In this document: piece by piece, positions 25,625 to 35,220 of the stretch
How positions within the stretch are numbered: position 1 is the first letter of the stretch
Layout of the letters: each line of letters begins with the position of its first letter
Assembly (NCBI GenBank): GCA_023105745.1
Contig: JALGQZ010000009.1
Span: forward strand, 32,451,409-32,515,408
Origin: Austropuccinia psidii
Lineage: Eukaryota; Basidiomycota; Pucciniomycetes; Pucciniales; Sphaerophragmiaceae
DNA: 64,000 nt
Direction of reading: 5' to 3'
Made by a program: the position numbers and the translations under genes
The notes under the pieces: generated by a model
What the model was told of the DNA's origin: nothing
The model's database searches: none
What the model saw: only the letters and a program-made list of their open reading frames with translations

Positions 25625-26333
25625 TGTCACAGGAGCTCTTCTAAGTAAAAAGAGCCTGGAACTCAGTAAACTGGGACTAACTTGCAGAGGGCTCAGAAGC
25701 AATAAGAAGGACACTTAATCAGTGTGAATAAAATTAGATTGCTAATAAGAAAGAAATAAGAAAGCAGTAATAAATAAAGGAGCCAACCACAAACAAGTCC
25801 AAGTCCACTGTTTAAACCTTTCAGAAGTAAAGAGAGGGGTTGATAAGGATATGGCCACCACAAATTTACTGAACAGGTGAGAAAAAGATGTAAAGACTAA
25901 CTTGATATTGATAAACAAAATACTCCAATCAGTAAGAATAAATATTTATTAATAATAAATCCAATATATGAATTAACTGGGAAAAAGTCTCCAGAGGGAG
26001 TAAGAGGGGTTGGTATATGTGAGAATCGACCAGCCCATGTCCAAAGGGTTAATTTCTTGAGAAAATTGATTAATTTGTATAATAAAAGGTCTGTACAGGA
26101 GGTGTGGTAAAGCTGGATGATCTCACAGTTCCAGATTGGTGTATTAAAAACTTTATTTGGTGAATCCAGCCTGTACTAGGAATGACAGGCTGAATTGGTG
26201 AGTACAAACTGTATGAGTCTTTTGAAAGAAGATTTGTGAAACTGGCTTCTCATACACAGAATTAAATTGCTGTTTTGGTGAGCTTGAGGGGGAATAAGGT
26301 TGAATAACCTTACCCCTGATAGTGGCTATGAAA
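25625..26333 (-). repeat. Element F 3' LTR (short, diverged)
   Basis: It begins TGTCACAGGAGCTCTT, against TGTCACAGGGGCTTTT in element E. It shares the order CCTGG..CTCAG, GGGAAAAA.TC.CCAGAGGG and GGTATATGTGA with the E LTR. It is about half the length of the E LTR. The right boundary is set by alignment with the purine-rich tract that follows (minus strand) and is approximate. Confidence 0.6.
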
Positions 26334-26639
26334 TTATCCCCCTCTTGAAACTGGTGGACTTCTGAAAACCATAATAGCCTGCCACTTTTGAGCATCACCC
26401 TCTTTCCCCCACAATTTTTTTCAAAATTTTGATTTTCTTCAATTTATCTCCCCTTGATCATTATCCTAAAAATCTTTCAGTCTTCAACTATTTTTTATTC
26501 TTAAATAGACTTGAAATTCCCAAAAAACTGAGTAAGTCTTATTTAGTCATTTTATGTCTGTATTGAGTCTTCATGTCCAAAAAAATAGTCAAATGAAAGA
26601 ATTTTGTATAATTGAAGATTATTGATGTCTTGAGTTCAT

Positions 26640-26950
26640 ATCCTTAAATTTCTTGAAAATGGCCCTAGAATGGTTTTATGGCCATTCTGGCCTTTTGGGG
26701 GGTTTCAAATCTCACATTCAGCCATCCACAGCGGTCATAGGGAGCCTTCTGGGGTTCCAGGAGGTACAAGGGGTGTTTATCGCCACTTTTCCAGCCATAT
26801 TCCTGGGACCTATTGCATGGTCCCAGCGACCATTTGGAGGGATCTTCCAAAATGAGTTTGGGAGGGCCCTGGCCTACTGGAAGGGTGCCTTGGGACCAAT
26901 GTTTGAGGGCCTTGATGGGGCACAGACAGAGGTATCCTGGCCCTGAAGAT
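26640..26950. other. GC-rich island inside element F
   Basis: A local block rich in GGCC and GGG in otherwise AT-rich DNA, with about 97 (plus) and 130 (minus) codons open. No recognisable protein. It precedes the plus-strand pseudogene at 27018 and could be part of its promoter or leader. Confidence 0.4.
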
Positions 26951-27017
26951 TGATAACCTTGACTTGATTCTTGACCTTTTCTGACTGAAATTCTGACTCT
27001 TCTTCCCCTTCCTCCAG

Positions 27018-28180
27018 AAATGAGTTCCAAACTAACTGAACTCACTGAATCTCCCACCTCTGTAATGCCACCATCTGTAACTTGTGGATATGGAATATAA
27101 AGTCAATTGGATTCCCCTTGGTCAATGGCTTCTTCAGGAATTTTTGATCCTTCCCAAAATTATCATGACTACAAGTCTGTTTAAGTCTTGGGTCCTGCTT
27201 GTACTTAGTGGTTTAAGAAGGGGAAATCCTTATTTGCACACTGGAGTCCAAGGTCTTAAAATTTCCAATATTGTTTCATTGGGAAGCAGTGCAATTGAAC
27301 CAGGGTTCTGGTTCCAAAATTGATTAGATACTTATGGATCAAGAAAGATGGCCCATCTGGAAAGGAGTGTCCAGTCCCTGAGGCCCCATGGAGCTCCTGA
27401 TGGTACTTCAGGATATTCTATTTGTAAGTGCCATAATATGCCTTAATTGAACTGGTGACTGGATCCAGTCAAACAGCAGTTTAAGACCTCATCCCCACTG
27501 GTGGAAGGAAATTATACTAAATTTCTGAGCTTCTCATCTCAAAGATCAACAGCCAAGGAATAGTGAAGAGAATAAGAATGATTCCGGACTCACTGAATGA
27601 GCAAGATGCTGATGGGAGTGATGAATTTGATGGAGAAGAAGTTGAAGTTGTTAATCCATAATTTGGTGAATCTCAAAATTCATCCCCTCCTTACCGACCT
27701 ATCAATAATCTTCATAGTAAATTCATCCAGAGTAATCCCCAAGGCTTAAATCCAAGAATTTCTGAATTTCTAACTTCCGGATCCAGGACTTCACCCATTC
27801 CTTACACCTCTGGTCCACCAACCAGGCCTTCATCATCAAAATGATCCCCTATGCCACCCTTTAACATTTTAAAACAAGTTCCCAGTACTTTCAAAAGTTA
27901 TAGAGTGGAATGGTCCCCTCTGCCTTATCCAGTAGGCCAGGTATTCTAAATAAGAGAGAATTTTACCATTAGATTTACCAGAGAGAATTCAAATGCAGGT
28001 AATGAGGGTCAATTTTCAATAGCCAGGCTTCTCAGGAGAGCTTAAAAAGATAGTAGAGGTGATAGTGTATGCCAATGATAGGAGGATTCTGGGTACTGCT
28101 TCAGAAAAGATGGATGCCAAGTTTGCATGGTATAAATGTGAATTGATCAATTAACTTGGGAGGGAATAAAATGTTTTTTT
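27018..28180 (+). pseudogene. Antisense extra ORF carried by element F (broken)
   Basis: On the strand opposite to pol, a frame begins with ATG at about 27022 (SSKLTELTESPTS, then a SPWSMASSGIFDPSQ block). It is cut by stops after about 25 and 50 codons. Related reading continues at 27525-27660 (NSQGIVKRIRMIP, then an Asp/Glu-rich DGSDEFDGEEVEVV acidic patch). Further Ser/Pro-rich and basic fragments run to about 28180. I recall similar acidic, Ser/Pro-rich hypothetical proteins in Austropuccinia, without assigned function. Its place between pol and the 3' LTR, in antisense, fits an additional ORF of the retroelement. Confidence 0.5.
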
Positions 28181-28431
28181 ATATTTTTGTGTTTGTTTTG
28201 TCCTTTATAACTAATTCTTATTGATACAAGAAAAAAATGGAACCTCCCCATAAATGCTAGGGAGAAGATGCTTCTGCTTTGATAAATAAATAAAAAATAA
28301 AAGTTATATAGTTAAAAGAAAATGAATAGAATAAAAAGGAAAATATAAGAAAAGAAATTTCATAGAATTTTACTTCTTGAGTTGATCTGCTTTTTTGGAC
28401 ATGATTTTCCTGAAAAGATAAAAATAAGAAT

Positions 28432-28848
28432 TGTGTTTCTCACAAAGTGGCAAAGGTGTTGTTCTACAAGAAGTAGAGACCTTCAGAGATGCATACCAGG
28501 AGATGGAACTCACATTCATAACCTCCACTACCCACCAAGAACCATCAAAGAAATCGAATTCAATATAGATGATAGGCTTATTTAGTGAAAGAATTTAAGA
28601 ACCATAACTGGAAGAAAATGGAAAGCAAATAAAGATTACAGAAATTTGGCCATCTCTTTACTTGAAGGGTCCAAATTGAGGTTAAAGGTATTGCATAGCC
28701 TTCTGAATATTTTTAAAGGAATTGACAAGTGCTCATCAAGTGGTAAAGCTTATTCTTACAAAAATGTTTGGTAGAATACCCTCTGAAAGGTGCATTCCAG
28801 GAGAGGAACTTAAATTAATAAGATCCAATCCCCGCCAAGAACCATAAA
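28432..28848. repeat. Paired about 120-bp repeats (28432-28553, 28729-28848)
   Basis: Each unit has TGCT.CAAAGTGG near the start, then a GGTGCA(T/C).CCAGGAGAGGAACTTA-like core, and ends CC(A/C)GCCAAGAACCAT. The same pair, at nearly the same spacing, is found in element E (54226-54340, 54494-54612). It is therefore an inherited part of the element's 3' noncoding region. Confidence 0.7.
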
Positions 28849-28865
28849 ATCAGATTCCCGATGTA

Positions 28866-30638
28866 TTTGTACCAGGCTTCACAGGATACAGAGAATGAAA
28901 GTCCTTGAAACGTTTGGTAAGCTGGAAAGGTTGGAAGATTTTTCCCAAGTGGTTCTTTCTTGTTCTTCACTCATGGAAGACAGGGTGAAACAACTTCCAT
29001 TGCTAAGAAAACTTGAGGTGATATGCATGGATTCCAATCCTGTCAAGAGATTTAAAAGGTTCAAAACATCTTTCTGAGAGTTTCTTGGTGTTTATTTTGG
29101 TCTTGATGTTCTTTGAGGCTAGCAATATATTATCCACAGATTGGAAATCAGGTGGAATTGAGCTGCTTTTGTCTGAATACTTCTTAAAATTCTTGATTTC
29201 TGACTATTATTCCTCTTTGAAAACATTCTACACTGATTGGAGTTTTTTTGATAAATTTACAGAAGGTGTGTCTTGAGAGACATGTATTGAGTAAAAGCTG
29301 GTATTTCTCTCATAAATGGTGAAAAAAATTAATTGTTTTGTTGATGCATGTTGTGAATTATTGTAAACAAATACAGCCAGAGGGAGCCAGGTGTGCCAGT
29401 AATCTTGATGGTAACTAACATACATCTGAGGATAATGTTCTAGAGTTTGATTTACATCCTCTGTCCATCATTCTGTTTCCGGGTGAAATTAAGTTGAAAG
29501 ATCTCTTGATATATTGAGCTTCTGAAATAAATATTTTGAGAAAGATAAAAGAAAAAAGTATCATTTATCACTTAAAATACTTATTGGAAGGCCATACTTT
29601 ATAAAGACATTCTTAATGAAAAACTGAGCTAAGTTTTAAAGAAAAGTTGGAATAAAGAATTACATTCTTTAGAATTGTCCCACAACTACTAAAGCTAAAA
29701 AAGGGTTGTTGGAATATTGTAATTTAGTGATGGAGTCAATTTATAATGAATTTCAAGGAACAGATGGAATTTGAAGAGGTTGTAGTAATCCAAGCTTCTT
29801 ATGTGAATGTTCTTGTTTCTTGAAAAATTCTGACATGAGGAAGAATAGTCCTTAATGAATTGATTCATGCCATCCCACTAACAATCCCTCTTGATTAACT
29901 TTAGGGTCTTATCTTAGCCAGGATGGCAAGCCACTTGTGAATCATGGCACTTTTGAATAATATCCAATTGTATGGATAGGCTATTGGGAATTACCACTCT
30001 ATCTTTGAATAATAACACTTTTGATTGAGGTTCAAGAGTATAATCTGGAATTGATTCACCTTTCCCTAATTGCTTGAGTATTTCTTTATAACAATTGGAT
30101 CTCCATACTTATTTTTGAATTTTGTCCACCAACTCTGAGAAAACTTCAACCTTTATTGAGAAGAAGTTTTACTCTTTAATTTCATTTTGCTTAAGAACCT
30201 AATGTAAATTTTGAGGATTATTGATGATGAAGTCCACCTCCTCTCAGGGTACATTTTGCCACAATATCACAAGGCATCAGGTAAAGTGGCCAAGCTGAAT
30301 GGGAAGTAAATGATAGAGAAGAGAAACTCAGAGAGAAATTCAGGCCAATGGGCTTGAACAAAAGTAAGAACCTTAGAAGAAATGAAATACTGGAGAGAGT
30401 AATGGTCTGTTAAGACTTCAAAAGGATTTGAGAGAGAAAGAAGAAAAGATCTCTAGCAAGTGAGAGTCCTAGATATTCCAATGAGCTTCTTTCCATGAAT
30501 TGTATATTTGAGTTCAGCTGGGGGAAGCTTTCAGCTATCAAATTACTTGGGATGCTTTCCTGAGTCATTTGAATGACACAGCAAAGTACCCAAGGAATAA
30601 TAAAAAGCATAAGCATCTACAATGGTGGGTAGAGAAGG
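28866..30638 (-). pseudogene. Element F pol remnant (integrase to RNase H)
   Basis: Minus-strand fragments align with element E pol. They include a MYVSYHQDYWHTWLPLA integrase block at 29228-29425 and RNase H fragments up to 30616. It reaches the position equivalent to E base 56585, where element C is inserted. Reading resumes at 40634-40803. Stops and shifts are dense. Confidence 0.65.
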
Positions 30639-32424
30639 TGTGAGCCTTAGAGGTAATTTCATATACCCAAAAGACCACAAATACAAAATTAACATAAAAA
30701 TATAAATAAAATAAAGTTATTTATATTATTGAAATAAAAATCAAAATATAAATATGAAATTATATTCCAAATAAAAAAATTAATTACAATTTAAAAATAA
30801 AATTACATTAAATTTTGGAATTATAAAATTACATTTATACTTGAAAAAATTAAGTAAAAATGAAATTTTAACAAAATTGTAAAAAAATAAATAAATTTGG
30901 AAAAAAGTTAAATAAAAATTATTATAACTTTTTATGCAATAAATAAACATATAATGATTATTCCACCATTGGATTCCTCATAAAAAATCAGGTGGGGTCA
31001 CCTCTGGATGAAATTTCTGTAACTCAACTCTAAATAATCTTAAATTAGGTTGTTAGTATTTTCAATACAAAAGTTGAAAATCCTCAAAACTTTAATTTAA
31101 TTCACACCACATGTGGTGTTAACCATCAATTTTTGTGTTAAAATTGAGGTGTTGTGTTTAGTTTAGAAGTTATGAGGAATTGAAGTATTTTCAATTGAAT
31201 TCAATTGAAATGTCAAAATGTGCGCGTGTATTACATAAGTGAACTTTGATTTACATATGAGGTATCAATTATTACTGTATTGTACTGTACAATTCAATTG
31301 AATTACATATGTAAATTATAAATATAATACATGATGAGGAATTAAAGGAAAAATAAATTGGGGGGAAAAGGAACTCCAGCTCTAAGGGGGAGCTAGACCC
31401 CCAAAATACTTGCTGACAGGCATGGGATGTCAAAATTCACGCAAACATTCATCACTTTTGGCCTGGAATTGAGTTACATGGTCTGTGGACTCAATTGATG
31501 ATGAGGTTTTGATACCAACTGGGGTAGTTTTAGCTGTTGCCAAGAGGGTAAAACTACCCTTAAGATAAAACAATCATAGTAAAAACAGTTTTAACTGGTT
31601 TCTACGCGTCTTACACACATTCTGACGTGTTTTGAAGGCTCTAGACCAGGTATTGCTATAATAATGGCTGATTTAAGGGTCTAAAATGGCCAAAAATGGC
31701 TTAAACCAGCCCTTTTTGGTCTAAACCAGGGTTCAATGATGCCATAATTGGCTTTTCTGTTGTCAGACTGTTTTTCACGACTGACAAAAGTAAATTTTAC
31801 TTTTGGAGTAAGAGAATTGATGGCTATAAAAGAATGTCTTCTTTGCCCCACTTTTCTCTTCATGTTAGAATCTTTTCCTTTTATAATTAGTTTAAACATT
31901 GTTAAACCAATCAATAAAAGATTCCAACCACCTTTTTTAAATCATTTTGAACCTTTTGACCATGTGAAAAAATAATTATAATCATTTTTACCCCTGAACC
32001 ACCCCAAAAGTGAATTAAAGCATCTTTCATCACTGTAAACTTTGTCACTTTGTTTCCAAATTCACTCTGGTCACTTTTGGGCATGTTTTCTCTTTAATAT
32101 TCTTTTTAAAGACTTTGTTCTTCAGTAAATTTCTTGCAGCTCTTTGCTCAATTAATTCCAATTGAAATTGCTCTTGAAGAAATTTCTTTTGTAGCCTTAA
32201 ATATCTCTTGTAGAGTATTTTTGGATAAATTTTTATTGTAGGAGAAACAATAAATCTTTATAATATTATTTTTTTATACTAATAAAGTTATAAGCAATAA
32301 CACTGGTGTGTTTCTCTTAAAAATAATATTTCTTACTATTTTTAATTGATTTTTACCTTATACAAATTTTGAGGACAGGAAAAGTACTTGATTTTTAATC
32401 AAAGTTTCATATCCACACCTTACA
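30639..32424 (+). repeat. Element C 5' LTR
   Basis: It contains a 22-bp perfect palindrome (31189-31210, centred on GAATTC), two further palindromes (31291-31304 and 31303-31314), and a TATA box at 31825. AATAAA-type signals lie near 31912. Differences from the 3' LTR are few and often at CpG sites. Confidence 0.95.
31825..31870 (+). promoter_or_regulatory. Element C LTR promoter
   Basis: GGCTATAAAAGAATG (TATA at 31825-31831) is followed by a CT-rich tract with CCCCACTTTTCTCTTC, typical for fungal start sites. The 3' LTR has the same box at 40036. Element D has a decayed AAATAAAAG there. Confidence 0.6.
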
Positions 32425-32426
32425 TT

Positions 32427-32443
32427 TGGGGGCCCAGCCGTGA
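32427..32443 (+). other. Element C primer-binding site
   Basis: TGGGGGCCCAGCCGTGA starts two bases after the LTR. Its complement ends in CCA, as a tRNA 3' end must. I cannot name the tRNA without the host tRNA set. Confidence 0.65.
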
Positions 32444-32571
32444 TATTTTACCTGTGACATATTTTTTTACTCTTTTTAAATCCTTTTTCTTATACTGAAA
32501 AATTCAAAAACATATAAAAAATACTTATAATTCAAAAAATCCATAAAAAATATTTTTTTTTCATATTATAA

Positions 32572-33563
32572 GTGAGGCTTATATTTTTATTTCTTTTTTG
32601 AAATAACCTTTTTTTTACTTAATTAATTGGCTTTTTCATTAATTTTAGTGTCTGACAATGTGGTAAGACAAGAAAACATTGAAACAGCCTCAACAGTAAT
32701 CAGCATCATTCCTGCCAGTACTGTTAATTCTGATCATAATAGTACTATTATTGTGACTCAGAATATTCAACCAGAGCCAATTTCTTCTGAATTAGTCAAC
32801 TTGGAAATAAGTAATACTCTTCAGAAAGCCAAAGATTTGGCCAATAGTAAGTTTTTTGACGTAAAATTACTATTTTAAGCCTTTTTAACCATAATTATGC
32901 CTTCAACCAGGTCAGGAGCTAGCTATAACCCCTCAAGCAGCTCCCAAAAAGGTAATAGACGTGATTATGGCAGAGGCCAACCAGGTACAGAAGGAAAAGG
33001 GTCAGTTGATGACTTCCAAACAGCTAAAATGGGTCATTCTGAAGCTGATAATACCATTTTACCTTCAAAAAGAGCTGACACCGCCACAACAAGCCTCTGT
33101 GGACATATACAAAGCCAGACACAGTGCATACAACAATGCACTCTAATTCAAGGAGTACCAGATCCTTTCAGACCTGTGGAAGAATTGCATGAATTCTTAC
33201 CTGACAGTGAGAAAATTCCTGGGCCATCCCAATACTTGCAAATTGCTCAATGGATGGCATCCATCGATGGAGAAGAAAAACATGATTCTTTTGACACTAG
33301 AATGGAGGAAAAACAATCCTCCACCACCCAAACCAGTGCCAAAAACAGCCCCAGTGGCCAGCAGCAGCAGCAATTCCAACATGAAAAAGCAGCCACAAAC
33401 TCCAAACAAGGGCAAAGGTAAGGCATCAGCCCCAAAACCTTACAGCCAGGGATACAGAATCCCAAAGATTCAACAGGATGCCATGGAAAATGTATTTCAG
33501 ATGGCCAGAACCATGATGGAATTAAAAAAGAAGGAGGAAGCCAGATTAAAATATCAAAAATAA
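32572..33563 (+). pseudogene. Element C overlapping spliced accessory ORF
   Basis: Predicted: leader intron 32572-32648 (A|GTGAGG...TTTTAG), exon 32649-32846, intron 32847-32910 (A|GTAAGT...ACCAG), exon 32911-33563. The A before the first intron plus TG after it makes ATG. The joined frame is 283 codons plus stop, with one in-frame TAA at 33144-33146. It runs -1 relative to gag. Exon 1 (SDNVVRQENIE...KDLANS) is closely matched in element D, and similarity ends exactly at the donor. Exon 2 has AEANQVQKEKGQL, IIPFYLQKELTPPQ, MNSYLTVRKFL, NGWHP, a Pro-rich and Lys-rich linker, and ends YRIPKIQQDAMENVFQMAR. A TAA 18 bases before exon 2 rules out simple read-in from the intron. Function unknown. 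Confidence 0.55.
32847..32910 (+). other. Predicted intron in element C accessory ORF
   Basis: Donor GTAAGT, acceptor ACCAG, 64 bases. It contains the gag start codon (32897), so an unspliced RNA makes Gag and a spliced one the accessory protein. Element B has an intron of the same phase at 8359-8437, also containing its gag ATG (8427). Confidence 0.5.
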
Positions 33564-35220
33564 TTTTTGATACTTTTAATTGTATTCCAGAGTTGTATTA
33601 GGCTATTTCTGACGTAAAAAGTCATCTTTCTGATAAAAATACATCAATTTGTGACAATCTTAAAGCAAATAACTTGAGTCTGAGCCAAATAAATGATACA
33701 CTTAAATGCTTTTAAAGAGTTTTAAGAACAATCCAAACTTCCAATAATGATAATTATTGTGGCATTAAGATAAATGAACAATCTGCCATTATAAAAGAAT
33801 TAACAGACAAATATTCTAAATTCAATATTGATGACATAATTGAAACAAGAATTAAACAAGCTATTAATACTATCAAAGAAGATAATAAAAAAGTCCTTGA
33901 TGATATTTCAAAATCATTTGCAGAAGTAAAGACAAATACAGTTGCCTTGAAAAAGCATTTTGATACCTCAAGAGAGGAAGTATCAAAATTAACAATAAAG
34001 TTATATGAAGTTATATCTGAGGATACTAAACAAACATAATTATGGAATGAGCTTACATATAAAGAGGATGATCATAAAAAGAATGTCATAGACTCTATAC
34101 AAAGCTTACAACATGAGTTAAGAAGTTCACAAAGGTGTAATAACAGTAAAATGAATGATATTGAACAACTGCTAAACATTTTGCCAAGAATGTCTACACC
34201 TCTGAATCAAAATGAAGATGCAAGAATTCCCAATCCACAAGTATTGGATATTGAAAATTCACAGTTAAAAAATGAATTTTCTACTTCTTTTCATGACTTA
34301 GAACCATCAATGGGCCAAGCACTCTTGAAAGAAGTTCCAAAACTTAAAGAATGGCCTCACTTCAGTGGTGAAGGAGAGTATGACCATATGGAATTCATTA
34401 GAGGTATTGACATGATCAAAGAGGATTTTGAATTACCAGAAAGATTGGTAACAGCCATATTTAACACCTTGTTTACCAGATCAGCTCACAGATGGTACAT
34501 AAAAATAAGACAAGCACATGGACACCAGAGTTGGACTTGGTGGAAAACCCAAATCATTAAGAAATGGGCAAATGATGCTTGGAGGTTTAAAGTTGAAACA
34601 GCCTTTGAATCTGCCAGATTTAATGCTGATAAAGACAAGGATTTACCATTGTTTTGCCAAAAAAAAGACAGATTAACAGCATCATATCCTGACATGTCAG
34701 AATTTATGATCCATAGAAAAATTCTGAGACAATGTGGAGGTGACTTAGTGCATGCTATCAAAAGCAGGACTACTGAACAATCTTCAGCAGAGGATATTAT
34801 CAATATATTGGAAGAAGTAACCACCAGAACCAAAATTGGTTCTAGTAGGGTGAATCTCAAAACAAGGTTTAACACACCTTGGAAAGATTCTGTGGACAAA
34901 AACCCCAAAGAAAATTCTAATAATATGAAGTATAAATCTGCAGATACAGTCAGAAAGTGCCATATTTGCCAAAGCACCACCCATTTAGCCAATACATGTC
35001 CAAAGAAGGGAAAAATAAATGAAATTGATATTGAAAAGGAACCTTATGTTGGAAAGGATGACATAATTGAAGACAATTCAGATGATAAGTCATCAATATT
35101 TTCTGAATCTTCAAAAGATATAGAAAACATCAATGCCACTTTTGAAATCATGGAATCTTATTCCCACTTACCACAATTGAGCAATGGCCAACTTGACTTA
35201 TCAAAAGTTCAAGATGCACA
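32897..35220 (+). pseudogene. Element C gag region of gag-pol
   Basis: The frame starts MPSTRSGASYN at 32897 and is continuous with the long frame at 34151. It is broken by TAA 33419-33421, TAG 33599-33601, TAA 33713-33715 and TAA 34037-34039. Order: Ser/Gln-rich N-terminus; coiled coil (about 33600-34150); capsid-like region (WPHFSGEGEYDHMEFIRG, RWYIKIRQAHGHQSW, KKWANDAWRF); then the intact zinc knuckle CHICQSTTHLANTC (34958-34999). No frame change separates gag from pol here. Role: particle assembly and RNA packaging. Confidence 0.85.

Noticed and set aside
26653..27057. Coding gene in the GC-rich island
   Set aside because: Both strands are open because of base composition. No recognisable domain, and the surrounding element is decayed.
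31681..31975. Open frames of 75-77 codons in the C LTRs (also 39901-40125)
   Set aside because: They overlap the promoter and start region on both strands and change with single-base differences between LTRs.
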